A stretch of DNA of 64,000 nt. It comes from Bacteroidales bacterium (lineage in GTDB: Bacteria > Bacteroidota > Bacteroidia > Bacteroidales > P3). Location of the stretch: contig JAGCZH010000006.1 in the NCBI GenBank assembly GCA_017960475.1, positions 186,001 through 250,000 on the forward strand, read 5' to 3'. Positions 32,091 to 40,970 of the stretch are shown here, piece by piece. Both the position numbers and the translations under genes were made by a program. The notes under the pieces are model-generated. The model was given only the letters and a program-made list of their open reading frames with translations. It had not been told where the DNA came from and ran no database searches. Each line of letters begins with the position of its first letter. The stretch's first letter is position 1.

Positions 32091-34910
32091 TCACTTGCCA
32101 TGATAGTAATATTCATAGAATTTACGATAGGCTTCAATATTCTTCTGATTGTAGAAAGTGTTATAATTTTGAGTTGATATGCTGAACACGATATAGTCTG
32201 CTGGATTGTATTTCGATAGTGGGCCGCCTTCAAGAAGCAGATGTGTGCGATAGTTCTCAGCCTCTTTGGCGTCTACAAATCTGTGTATTGTCAGCATCTG
32301 CACGGTGTCGGTGAAAAGTAACGGACTGGCACGGTATCCACTGTTGGAATAGTATTGCATATTGAAGTCCGCAATAGCATACTGCAACTGAGTGGCAACA
32401 ATTTTTTTGTCGTTGATGATCACTGCGACATAGTGCTGCTGATGATCTCGGTATCGATACATCATACTTTCCTTTGGCAAAGGATCTTCGCTATCCTGGT
32501 TGGTTTTGGTGGTGGTCTGTGACGCCACATCACGAACATTCTCGGGATAACGTTTTTTGGCAGCCTCCTCGTCATCAGAACTGACTCCCTCGGAAGAGGA
32601 TGACGAGAAATAACCAGTGCGAAGATAGGTAAGCTGTTCTTTAGCCAGTTCCACCAAACGTGTTGTATCCGGATAGCTGGCTATGATAGTCTCGAAAGTT
32701 ATTACGGCTGTGGATGTGTCACCTGTCTGTGCCGATGCCAATCCCTTCCAGTAACGGAACTTGCCCATCAACGGTTCTTCGCTGTATAATTCGAGGGCTT
32801 TGTCAACATGAGTAATGACATCACGGTATTTTTTGCGACGATAGAGACTATATACCGTGGAATATTCATTCTGTGCCACTTCGCTACGCTGGATAACCTC
32901 CAGATAGTACTGATCGTCACGTATCATGTTGGCATAGTCGCTATCTGGAAAACCTCGAAGGACCATATCGCGGTAATAGTTGGCCTGAGGCGTGTTACCC
33001 TGTTTGCTGTAAATGGTCCACAACTGATAGAAAGCCTGGGCTATCTCATCAGCGTCAGGGTAATCCTTGGTAAGACGTAGGTAGCACTCCAATGCTCTTT
33101 CAGTGTTTTCAATACCATAGTAATAGATGTATCCGGCATTGAGCAAACAACGAGAGATGTCCATATGCATGCTGTCGCGGGCCTCTTGCGTCTTGGGTAG
33201 GTTTTTAAGGTAATATGCCGGATTATGAGGGTCATCGGCATTGGCAACAGAGCGAGACTGCGCCACGCTGTCAGCAGCAACAGTGTCTGAAATATCGTCA
33301 TTACTGTCGTCGTTGGATTCCATACCTGGAATCATAGAGCCCATGGCAAAAGAGTTGCGTTTCGACAGAAACCAATAGTCGTCGAGAACCCTGACGCCCC
33401 ACCTCTGCCGGAATGTCTGCTTACCTTTGCTGACAGTGTTGTGGTTATAGAAATACCAGTCGCCCTCTAATGTGTTTTGCTGTGCCTGTGCTTCTTTGGC
33501 TATATCCGCCAACAGTTGTCGCTCAGCCTCTTCTTTCTCTTTCTGTCTCAAATCGGCGATCTTCTTCTCTATGAGCGCCGAACGTTTTGCAGGATCCATA
33601 TCAGCCCACATCAGCAAACTGTCGTTCAGATATATAAGACGTGTGTTTTCCACTAACGCTGTAAGTGTGTTATATCTCGACCTTATCTCATCAAAGTGAG
33701 GATATCCGGGCTTGATGATGGCCATTGCGGTGTCGTAATACTTCTGGGCCTCGTCATAGTTTTCATATAGGTCATAAAGCACGTCAGCCATTCGCAATGC
33801 CGATTTGGCTTTTTGCGACGGATTTTTAGATGCCGCCGCCACCGACAGCCTTAGGTTATCACAAGCTTTTTGCGCGTCTTTAACACCTAGATACATCTCA
33901 GCCTTGGCATAGTAAATCTGATCTTTGAATTCCTCGTTCTTTTTGTCTTTCAACATTTTGTCAAGACTACGCTCCACCTCTTTGACATCTGTATGTTCCT
34001 GGCTGGCACATGAAGCGATATTTATCCTGGCATTGAACTCCATCACATAGTCTGGCCGGCATTTCAACACTTTTGAGAAATACTTTGAAGCCGTGGGGCG
34101 TTTGTCAAGTTTTTGGTATATCTGTGCCATAATGAAATACAACCGAGCCTTGGTGTAATGGTCAGAGGTCTCATCCAAGGCAAGACGTATATACTGCACC
34201 GCTTTTTTGTATTTCTCTTGTGGCAGAACGGCCTCAATCATGGCCAGATAGAGTTTGTCGGCCATCTTGGGCGAGAAATTGTCTTTCGACTGGTCATTAA
34301 CCAGCAAATCCAGTGCCGACTCGGCATCAGCATACTGTTTTTCCTGCGTCATGCAACGCGCCAAAAGTATTTTTGCCTCATCGCTCTCCGGGGTACCCGC
34401 ATATTGCGAGACAAGCAAGCGGCAAGTATTGGCTGTTGCAGGGTAATCCTGCTTTTGGAATGTTGAGTAGGCGGTAAGCAGATAGCAGTTTTTCACGAAT
34501 TTTACATGCTCCCTACCCTGTATGTAGATACTGTGTTTCTTGACTCCTTTTATGCCTTTCTCTATGGCCTTGTCCATCTCTGGATATATTGCCATAGACT
34601 GTTCTTTTGTGCCTATCTGATATACTGGCAGTATCTGGGTATAGTCGTCAGCGAAAGACTTCTGCAGTTTACGGATACCAGAGCGATAGCTTTCGTTGCC
34701 GTTCCACCACACATTGTAGTGACATGTGACATTATGGTATGTCACATTAGTCCAATTGGCTTTGCGTGTAGAGCAAGAGGTGACAATAAATATCAAAAGG
34801 ATAACGAAAGAGATGGCAGCGCTCGTGTGACGACGGGCTCTCTTGAACCCGTCGACACCTTCATTCCTCCGAGGAATTCCGGCCGCTGCCATTCCTTTCT
34901 GTTTGCTCAT
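32091..34910 (-). CDS. porW: Type IX secretion/gliding lipoprotein PorW/SprE
   Basis: A 939-residue TPR-rich lipoprotein. The lipobox Cys46 stands in LIFIVTSCSTRKANW, followed by the SprE/PorW start NVTCHYNVWWNGNESYRSGI. TPR-like helices run to about 400 (DYPATANTCRLLVSQYAGTP, KARLYFIMAQIYQKLDKRPT) and resume from about 590, followed by a C-terminal SPOR-like segment. PorW/SprE is required for type IX secretion in Porphyromonas and Flavobacterium. Here about 30 residues rich in Arg and Gly precede the hydrophobic core of the signal peptide, encoded by DNA with nested palindromes; no closer start codon exists. T9SS cargo genes elsewhere in the window support the call. Confidence 0.88.
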   Translation of the reverse strand: MSKQKGMAAAGIPRRNEGVDGFKRARRHTSAAISFVILLIFIVTSCSTRKANWTNVTYHNVTCHYNVWWNGNESYRSGIRKLQKSFADDYTQILPVYQIGTKEQSMAIYPEMDKAIEKGIKGVKKHSIYIQGREHVKFVKNCYLLTAYSTFQKQDYPATANTCRLLVSQYAGTPESDEAKILLARCMTQEKQYADAESALDLLVNDQSKDNFSPKMADKLYLAMIEAVLPQEKYKKAVQYIRLALDETSDHYTKARLYFIMAQIYQKLDKRPTASKYFSKVLKCRPDYVMEFNARINIASCASQEHTDVKEVERSLDKMLKDKKNEEFKDQIYYAKAEMYLGVKDAQKACDNLRLSVAAASKNPSQKAKSALRMADVLYDLYENYDEAQKYYDTAMAIIKPGYPHFDEIRSRYNTLTALVENTRLIYLNDSLLMWADMDPAKRSALIEKKIADLRQKEKEEAERQLLADIAKEAQAQQNTLEGDWYFYNHNTVSKGKQTFRQRWGVRVLDDYWFLSKRNSFAMGSMIPGMESNDDSNDDISDTVAADSVAQSRSVANADDPHNPAYYLKNLPKTQEARDSMHMDISRCLLNAGYIYYYGIENTERALECYLRLTKDYPDADEIAQAFYQLWTIYSKQGNTPQANYYRDMVLRGFPDSDYANMIRDDQYYLEVIQRSEVAQNEYSTVYSLYRRKKYRDVITHVDKALELYSEEPLMGKFRYWKGLASAQTGDTSTAVITFETIIASYPDTTRLVELAKEQLTYLRTGYFSSSSSEGVSSDDEEAAKKRYPENVRDVASQTTTKTNQDSEDPLPKESMMYRYRDHQQHYVAVIINDKKIVATQLQYAIADFNMQYYSNSGYRASPLLFTDTVQMLTIHRFVDAKEAENYRTHLLLEGGPLSKYNPADYIVFSISTQNYNTFYNQKNIEAYRKFYEYYYHGK

Positions 34911-34952
34911 TCCGCTATTAATCTTTCAAATTAACTTCCAAGCTATTGCAAA

Positions 34953-36053
34953 TCAAACATTAAATCTGAAATGCATAATGTCGCCGTCCTGGACAACATA
35001 GTCTTTGCCTTCCACTGCTATTTTGCCAGCCTCACGGCATTTCGCTTCGCTGCCATACGCCACAAAGTCATCGTATTTTATCACCTCGGCACGAATAAAG
35101 CCACGCTCGAAATCACTATGGATAATTCCCGCTGTCTGAGGAGCTTTCATGCCTTTTTTAAACGTCCATGCACGACATTCCTTAGGACCCGCCGTCAAAA
35201 ATGTCTGCAAATTCAGTAGCTTATAGGCTGCCTTTATCAAACGGTTAACTCCCGATTCGGCCAAACCAAGGTCCTCAAGAAACATCTTCTTTTCCTCATA
35301 GGTTTCAAGCTCAGCTATATCAGCCTCTATGCCAGCTCCTATCACAAGGACTTCAGCATCTTCTTCTTTTACAGCCTCTTTGACCATATCGACATATTTG
35401 TTGCCATTCACCACCGATGCTTCATCAACATTGCAAACATACAGTATTGGCTTGGCTGTCAAAAGCATAAGGTCTTTTGCCGCTTCTAGCTGCGATTCTT
35501 CAAGAGACACTGTTCTTGCGCTTTTTCCGGCAAGCAAAGCCTCCTTATAGAGTTCCATAACCTCGACAAGTTTTTTGGCTTTTGGATCACCGCCAGCTTT
35601 GGCTTTCTTCTCCTCCTTGGGTAAACGGTTCTCGATAGTCTCCAAATCCTTGAATTGCAGTTCCAAATCAATCGTCGCTTTATCTCTGACAGGGTCCACA
35701 GTACCATCGACATGGGTCACATTGTCATCGTCGAAACATCTAAGCACATGTATTATGGCGTCTGTTGTGCGGATATCTCCAAGGAATTTGTTGCCCAACC
35801 CCTCTCCTTTTGAGGCTCCTTTCACCAACCCAGCTATATCCACTATCTCTACGGTAGCTGGAACCACACTGGCAGGACGCTCTATCTCAACGAGTTTATT
35901 CAGTCGCTCATCGGGTACAGTAATGACTCCAACATTGGGCTCTATGGTGCAAAAAGGAAAGTTGGCAGCCTGAGCCTTTGCATTGCTCAGACAATTGAAA
36001 AGGGTCGACTTGCCGACATTTGGCAAACCTACTATTCCACATTGAAGTGACAT
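34953..36053 (-). CDS. ychF: Redox-regulated ATPase YchF (Obg family)
   Basis: A 366-residue cytosolic P-loop protein. It opens MSLQCGIVGLPNVGKSTLFN (Walker A GLPNVGKST) followed by FPFCTIEPNVG and EIVDIAGLVKGASKGEGLGN, the Obg G1-G3 motifs; the usual NKxD is replaced by a CNVDE (G4) as in YchF, which prefers ATP. The C-terminal TGS domain (FLTAGPKECRAWTFKKGMKA to MHFRFNV) is complete. A universal translation-associated ATPase. It stands alone with its own promoter. Confidence 0.96.
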   Translation of the reverse strand: MSLQCGIVGLPNVGKSTLFNCLSNAKAQAANFPFCTIEPNVGVITVPDERLNKLVEIERPASVVPATVEIVDIAGLVKGASKGEGLGNKFLGDIRTTDAIIHVLRCFDDDNVTHVDGTVDPVRDKATIDLELQFKDLETIENRLPKEEKKAKAGGDPKAKKLVEVMELYKEALLAGKSARTVSLEESQLEAAKDLMLLTAKPILYVCNVDEASVVNGNKYVDMVKEAVKEEDAEVLVIGAGIEADIAELETYEEKKMFLEDLGLAESGVNRLIKAAYKLLNLQTFLTAGPKECRAWTFKKGMKAPQTAGIIHSDFERGFIRAEVIKYDDFVAYGSEAKCREAGKIAVEGKDYVVQDGDIMHFRFNV

Positions 36054-36131
36054 CTATTTCTTATTTAAATTACACAATACAAAACACTTCAGACCAATCA
36101 CACACATAATATACTAGTCTGAAATAAAATG

Positions 36132-36139
36132 CAAATATA
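36132..36139 (-). promoter_or_regulatory. -7 box of ychF
   Basis: The minus strand reads TATATTTG (TAnnTTTG), about 80 bases before the ychF ATG. Confidence 0.6.
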
Positions 36140-36227
36140 CGAATAAAACTTGGATTTCACATTGCAACCCTCAAAAATCTCTTTTAAACGCAATTGGGCG
36201 ACAATGGTTCAACTCTCAAATCATTGG

Positions 36228-37415
36228 CTAGCGTTTTTCAAACTGCTCAAGGGATATTCTTTCTCGTTCTGATATTTTCTGCTGTCTTGCAGGGGCTGGT
36301 GCAACAGAATTAAAATCCCCTTTTTTGTTGGCAGTCTTTGAATCTTTGGTGTCCTTTGCGCCTTGCTTTGGAGACTCGGCCGTTTTTTTGACTTGGCGAG
36401 ATTTTTCTGTCGTTGGCATTTGGGCTGGAGGATCGGGAGACGTTTTCTGTCTATCTTCCTCTGCCGAGGCGCCACTTGACACGGGCCGCGGCACTGGTCG
36501 TGGAGGGGCTTTAACCTGCAAATATTGCGGCGAGCCGGGATTAACATAACGATATGACTTAGAAGGCAATTTGCCTTCATATTGGGTGGTTCGCAATGTT
36601 ATATGGAAGCAGGAGCCTCGCTCGTATTTAACATAGCAAAGCCCTTCGTAACGCAGTTGGTACAACGCCATAGCCAACATCTGCTTACATTGTTCAACTA
36701 CAGTGTCGTGTCCTGTGGCCAAATGGAGGTAACGCTGTGCGGAGATATCGAAAGTGGTGCCATACATGTGGCATGAGGTGTCGGTGGCATTGCGATTTAC
36801 ACGACGCAGCCGACGCTCACTGTCGTCGGTACGCAACGCACTGGTGACAATAATATTGCATGTACCAAACTCTGGATAATGCTCACTCATAAGCAATCTG
36901 AACCGTTGAGCAATATAGTCAAGCAACAATACAGCCTCGGGAATCAGATAAGGTGAGGAATGGTACATTGTGTCCACCTTATAGAGCTCAGTGTTGAAAA
37001 TAGGAACAAGGGGCTTGTTCTTAGCCGGGTCGCCGACAGTAGAAGGGTCTACTCCCAAAGCTCGAGCCGCGGACAGCTGCACGTAATTTGAGTCATTGAA
37101 TGTCTCACGATAATTGATTGTACCTGGCTTTACTACAGGAATTGATTCTCGGTTCAGTCGATTACGAAAGACATAGTTTTTAGGGTCTGTATTAAAGTCC
37201 TCTCCAATGGTATTTTCACCGGCCAGAGGGTCTTGATCTCGTCCTGGAGCAACAATACCACGCCATGGAATAAACAGATAGGCAGCGACCAAAGCAGCAA
37301 GAATCAGCAACAACAAGCCTCCCCTGCCCTTGCGACGACGATGGCGAGAGCGGGATTTGTATGACGTTTGCTTTTTTCTGCTGTTGCTGACAGAGGTGTT
37401 GTGCCTATACATCAT
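36228..37415 (-). CDS. DUF5715 protein, M15-peptidase-like
   Basis: A 395-residue membrane-anchored protein. A very basic cytosolic head (RKKQTSYKSRSRHRRRKGRG) precedes one membrane segment (LLLLILAALVAAYLFIPW). The periplasmic domain (about 130-290) shows NIIVTSALRTDDSERRLRRV, SCHMYGTTFDISAQRYLHLA and SCFHITLRTTQYEG, corresponding to the S-x-H-x(6)-D and C-terminal His zinc ligands of M15 D,D-carboxypeptidases. It may thus trim peptidoglycan. The last 95 residues are low-complexity Pro/Lys/Ser/Ala. It is followed after 4 bases by the lipoprotein gene end. Confidence 0.8.
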   Translation of the reverse strand: MMYRHNTSVSNSRKKQTSYKSRSRHRRRKGRGGLLLLILAALVAAYLFIPWRGIVAPGRDQDPLAGENTIGEDFNTDPKNYVFRNRLNRESIPVVKPGTINYRETFNDSNYVQLSAARALGVDPSTVGDPAKNKPLVPIFNTELYKVDTMYHSSPYLIPEAVLLLDYIAQRFRLLMSEHYPEFGTCNIIVTSALRTDDSERRLRRVNRNATDTSCHMYGTTFDISAQRYLHLATGHDTVVEQCKQMLAMALYQLRYEGLCYVKYERGSCFHITLRTTQYEGKLPSKSYRYVNPGSPQYLQVKAPPRPVPRPVSSGASAEEDRQKTSPDPPAQMPTTEKSRQVKKTAESPKQGAKDTKDSKTANKKGDFNSVAPAPARQQKISERERISLEQFEKR

Positions 37416-37419
37416 GGCT

Positions 37420-37866
37420 TCACATCCTTACAAATATCTGTCGTACCAACATGTTTTTGAGCATTGACGACAATTCCAGAGTGTCGTCATCGAAACGAGT
37501 GACTAAAAAGAAATCCGATACCATATTCGACTTGTTGACGACAAAAAGTGTGTCGCAACTACCTGTATCATGGGATGTTGTCTTACGCCATGCCATGGGG
37601 ATATTCATTGTGCTGTCTTGCGATTGGCGTCCATCGAACCACTCGAAAACAGACAAGGTGTCATCAGTGAGTGTCGTCTTATTGTCGGTGAACTCCCATA
37701 TCTGAATCATGTCGGTTTCTCCCATCTCAATGCAATCTGTGCCATAGCAAAAATTTGACAGTCTCCAGCTGCCCGTGAACGACGGTGTTTTGTTGCACGA
37801 TGATACCAAAATGGCAATTGTTACGATTGCCAAAAACCTACTAATATTGCGGAATATGTAATTCAT
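37420..37866 (-). CDS. Small lipocalin-like lipoprotein
   Basis: A 148-residue exported protein with lipobox VSSC (Cys24) and a small beta-barrel pattern beginning PSFTGSWRLSNFCYGTD, like the lipocalin-type domains common in Bacteroidetes. Two Cys in the early mature part (FCYGTDC) could form a disulfide. Ligand unknown. It lies between the DUF5715 and HAD genes with gaps of 4 and 6 bases, so the three form one unit. Confidence 0.75.
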   Translation of the reverse strand: MNYIFRNISRFLAIVTIAILVSSCNKTPSFTGSWRLSNFCYGTDCIEMGETDMIQIWEFTDNKTTLTDDTLSVFEWFDGRQSQDSTMNIPMAWRKTTSHDTGSCDTLFVVNKSNMVSDFFLVTRFDDDTLELSSMLKNMLVRQIFVRM

Positions 37867-37872
37867 ACTCTT

Positions 37873-38403
37873 TTAACTTTTTAAAGATTTGGCGTAAGCT
37901 AATAAATCGGGATAATAGAAATCGACAAGGTAAGGGTATTGGGTCGCTGTCACAGGCTCAGGTCCAACAAGAACTGTGGTCATACCTGCTCGGCGGCCAA
38001 AAAGCATATCGGAAGGCATGTCTCCAACCATGACAGAGCGATGGAGCTTGACATCAGGATAGTCACGACGCGCTCGCAGTGCCATCCCTATCGACGGTTT
38101 GCGTTGAAAAGAGTGTTCCGACTTCAAAGCGGGACAGTGATATATACGGTCTATCTTGCCTCCATGATTCACGACCTCAGTGATAAAAAAATCATGTATT
38201 GCAGACAAATCCTTCTCACTCATCAATCCTTTGCCTATCCCCTGTTGGTTTGTGACAATGAAAATATGGTCAAAATGTTTTGAGAACAACGCCATAGCCT
38301 CGAGGACACCATCGATGATATGGAAGTCGTCTGGTTTGGTAACATATCCATCGACTATTCGCTCGTTGATAACGCCGTCTCTGTCAAGAAATAATGACGC
38401 CAT
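37873..38403 (-). CDS. HAD-IIIA phosphatase, D-glycero-manno-heptose-1,7-bisphosphate 7-phosphatase-like
   Basis: A 176-residue cytosolic HAD phosphatase. Start MASLFLDRDGVINERIVDGY has the catalytic DxD (DRDG); FIVTNQQGIGKGLM is motif II with Thr; GDMPSDMLFGRRAGM is motif IV. The GmhB family normally carries a zinc-binding loop with C-x-H...C-x-C; here the loop is CPALKSEHSFQRKP with only one Cys, so the zinc site is missing or altered. It acts in LPS inner-core heptose synthesis if the assignment holds. A longer start at 38517 is antisense-like sequence and is rejected. It follows the GT2 gene by 4 bases. Confidence 0.8.
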   Translation of the reverse strand: MASLFLDRDGVINERIVDGYVTKPDDFHIIDGVLEAMALFSKHFDHIFIVTNQQGIGKGLMSEKDLSAIHDFFITEVVNHGGKIDRIYHCPALKSEHSFQRKPSIGMALRARRDYPDVKLHRSVMVGDMPSDMLFGRRAGMTTVLVGPEPVTATQYPYLVDFYYPDLLAYAKSLKS

Positions 38404-38407
38404 ACTA

Positions 38408-39346
38408 TCAATCCACAAGTTCTTTTTCGATAAGATATGAGTTGCGTGTGGTGGAGTTGCGACAGATGAGCTCGCCAAGAAAACCTGACAAGAACAGCAT
38501 AGCTCCCAGCAATACAAACAGCATGGAGAGATAGAACCATACGCTTGTTGTCAATGCTATGCGGCCACACAGGCGCAACACGACGACGACGACAAGAGCC
38601 ACAAATCCGAGAATGAACGACATTGAGCCCACAAGGCCGAAGAAATGCATTGGTTGCTTGCCAAACTTCGACATGAACATGATGGACATGAGGTCAAGGT
38701 AGCCGTTGACAAAGCGGTTAAGACCGAATTTTGTGACTCCAAACTCACGTTTGCGATGTTGCACCACTTTCTCACCTATCTTGGTGAAACCAGCCCATTT
38801 GGCAATCACGGGAATATAACGATGCATCTCTCCATATACCTCTATAGACTTCACAACATCGCGGCGGTATGCTTTCAAGCCACAATTGAAGTCGTGAAGC
38901 TTAATGCCCGACATAACCCTTGTTGTCCAGTTGAAAAATTTTGACGGAATATTTTTGGCTATCTTAGAGTCGTAGCGTTTCTTCTTCCATCCCGACACGA
39001 GGTCGAAACCTCCTTCTTTAATCATCTTATAGAGTTCCGGCACCTCATCGGGGCTATCCTGCAAATCAGCATCCATGGTGATGACAACATCGCCCTGGGC
39101 ATGTGAGAATCCAACATTAAGAGCCGCCGACTTGCCATAGTTGCGACGGAATTTAATACCTTTATAGGCTGGATTATTGGCTCGTAACGACTCAATAACT
39201 TTCCATGAGTTGTCTTTGCTGCCATCATCAACCATAATAACCTCATAACTGAAGCCATTCTGCAGCATTACTCTGTCAATCCATTCTGCCAAATGCGGCA
39301 ATGACTCATCTTCATTAAAAAGGGGAACGACTATACTTATGTCCAT
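38408..39346 (-). CDS. Glycosyltransferase family 2, polyprenyl-phosphate sugar transferase type
   Basis: A 312-residue membrane-associated enzyme. The GT-A domain starts MDISIVVPLFNEDESLPHLA and has MVDDGSKDNSW and TMDADLQDSPDEVPELYKM with the metal-binding DAD. After about 230 come two membrane segments (FGLVGSMSFILGFVALVVVV and VWFYLSMLFVLLGAMLFLSG), as in dolichyl/undecaprenyl-phosphate mannose, glucose or aminoarabinose transferases (DPM1/ArnC/GtrB). It would charge a lipid carrier with one sugar for transfer on the periplasmic side. The acceptor gene is not nearby. It is followed by the HAD gene and preceded by the DUF4199 gene. Confidence 0.9.
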   Translation of the reverse strand: MDISIVVPLFNEDESLPHLAEWIDRVMLQNGFSYEVIMVDDGSKDNSWKVIESLRANNPAYKGIKFRRNYGKSAALNVGFSHAQGDVVITMDADLQDSPDEVPELYKMIKEGGFDLVSGWKKKRYDSKIAKNIPSKFFNWTTRVMSGIKLHDFNCGLKAYRRDVVKSIEVYGEMHRYIPVIAKWAGFTKIGEKVVQHRKREFGVTKFGLNRFVNGYLDLMSIMFMSKFGKQPMHFFGLVGSMSFILGFVALVVVVVLRLCGRIALTTSVWFYLSMLFVLLGAMLFLSGFLGELICRNSTTRNSYLIEKELVD

Positions 39347-39415
39347 ATAGGAATTTTTTATTTTAATGTTTATCTGTTCAATTAATAACAATTATTTGCC
39401 CAATCTCAATAGAGT

Positions 39416-39967
39416 CTATTTATTTTTCTGTTTTACAATATCTTTTTCTGTTCTAAATATCAATGACGAGATGAAAGCCACCATTATTGACATCACGGCT
39501 GTACGAAAGGCGCCAATAAATGCCCATGTGTGTAATTTGTAACCTTTCATCACTGCCACAGTGTTGATTTTATCTTCCTCGGAAGCATTGCCGCTCATCT
39601 CTCCATCGACGAAATGAGACAAACAACGTGATGGAAACTCGCTGTCTATCACCGAGCCATACAATAGCAAATACAATCCATACACTATCGCCGCCACAAT
39701 ACCAAGACCAAGTCCGTACATCATTAGTTCCTTGAAAAAAACTTTTTTTTCCGGAAGTGACGACCTATAGCGACATGTGAAAAAAAGTGTGGCGACCAGA
39801 AGTGTTATATCTGTGACCAGGTTTTCAGGCGTATTTATTGGATAATATATCAGTTTGCAGAACAGAACAACACCTGCCATTATTAGTCCCGTGAAAAGAC
39901 CGTCCCTTAGCAGAGCTGTCCTGTATGGACCATATATTTCCGATTGATATGTCCTGAAGAAACGCAT
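39416..39967 (-). CDS. DUF4199 membrane protein
   Basis: A 183-residue integral membrane protein with four hydrophobic segments (GLFTGLIMAGVVLFCKLIYY, LVTDITLLVATLFFTCRY, LGLGIVAAIVYGLYLLLYG, AFRTAVMSIMVAFISSLIF) matching DUF4199. The family often stands upstream of GT2 genes in Bacteroidetes, as here, and function is unknown. It starts 11 bases after the panB stop. Confidence 0.85.
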   Translation of the reverse strand: MRFFRTYQSEIYGPYRTALLRDGLFTGLIMAGVVLFCKLIYYPINTPENLVTDITLLVATLFFTCRYRSSLPEKKVFFKELMMYGLGLGIVAAIVYGLYLLLYGSVIDSEFPSRCLSHFVDGEMSGNASEEDKINTVAVMKGYKLHTWAFIGAFRTAVMSIMVAFISSLIFRTEKDIVKQKNK

Positions 39968-39978
39968 GGTCTTCTAAA

Positions 39979-40797
39979 TCAATACTGCTCTTTTTCGTTG
40001 GGGAAATCGAGAGATTTCACATCGTTGATATACTGGCGTATGGCATTGCTGATATCCTCTCCTATGGTGCCATAAAGGCGCAGATAGCGAGGTTTAAACT
40101 GCTGGGTAATGCCAAGCATGTCCTGCAACACCAGCACCTGTCCGTCGACACCACTGCCAGCGCCAATACCGATAACAGGTATTTTTACTTCTGAAGCTAT
40201 ACGGGAAGCCAAAACAGCCGGTATTTTCTCTAGAACCATAGCAAAACAGCCGGCATCTTCAAGCACATGTGCGTCGTGGACTACACGTGCGGCCTCCTCC
40301 TCTTCGGTGGCACGAACAGCATATGTGCCAAACTTGTTGATACTTTGAGGCGTAAGTCCCAGATGACCCATCACCGGTATACCAGCGCTGAGGATACGTT
40401 GTATGGACTCCAGCACCTCTTCACCTCCTTCCAGCTTCACGGCGTCAGCGCCAGTCTCTTTCATTATACGTATGGCCGATGCCAGTGCCTGCTTGGAGTT
40501 GCCTTGATATGTGCCAAAAGGCATATCTACAACCACAAGGGCGCGATTTATAGCCCTTACCACTGATGATGCATAGACTATCATCTCATCAAGGGTTATC
40601 GGTAGGGTTGTCTTAAAGCCCTCCATCACGTTGGCAGCGCTGTCACCTACGAGGACCACATCTATCTTTGTACGGTCTAAAAGCTGGGCCATAGAGTAGT
40701 CGTAGGCGGTAAGCATGGCAATTTTCTCGCCATGCAGTTTCATATTTTGAAGTACACGTGTTGTGACTTTTGTCACGTCGGTTTGCAAATAAGCCAT
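39979..40797 (-). CDS. panB: 3-methyl-2-oxobutanoate hydroxymethyltransferase
   Basis: A 272-residue cytosolic enzyme, first step of pantothenate synthesis (2-oxoisovalerate plus methylene-THF to ketopantoate). Characteristic stretches are [40 protein letters not shown] with the Mg-binding Asp, [50 protein letters not shown] and [20 protein letters not shown]. It is full length. It is transcribed with the downstream DUF4199/GT2 genes at short spacing, without functional link to them. Confidence 0.95.
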   Translation of the reverse strand: MAYLQTDVTKVTTRVLQNMKLHGEKIAMLTAYDYSMAQLLDRTKIDVVLVGDSAANVMEGFKTTLPITLDEMIVYASSVVRAINRALVVVDMPFGTYQGNSKQALASAIRIMKETGADAVKLEGGEEVLESIQRILSAGIPVMGHLGLTPQSINKFGTYAVRATEEEEAARVVHDAHVLEDAGCFAMVLEKIPAVLASRIASEVKIPVIGIGAGSGVDGQVLVLQDMLGITQQFKPRYLRLYGTIGEDISNAIRQYINDVKSLDFPNEKEQY

Positions 40798-40970
40798 GAT
40801 TTGATTTTAGAAAAAATATGTCGACGATTGTCGTTATTTTTTTGCAATGATTAAAATTGATATGTAAGATATTAACTGCAAGCCAAGAGACACCTTAAAA
40901 CTTTAAACGTTAAACTCTAAACAATAATAACTGTATGTTACATCGTAAACGGTTTAACAAAAAGTTTTTG

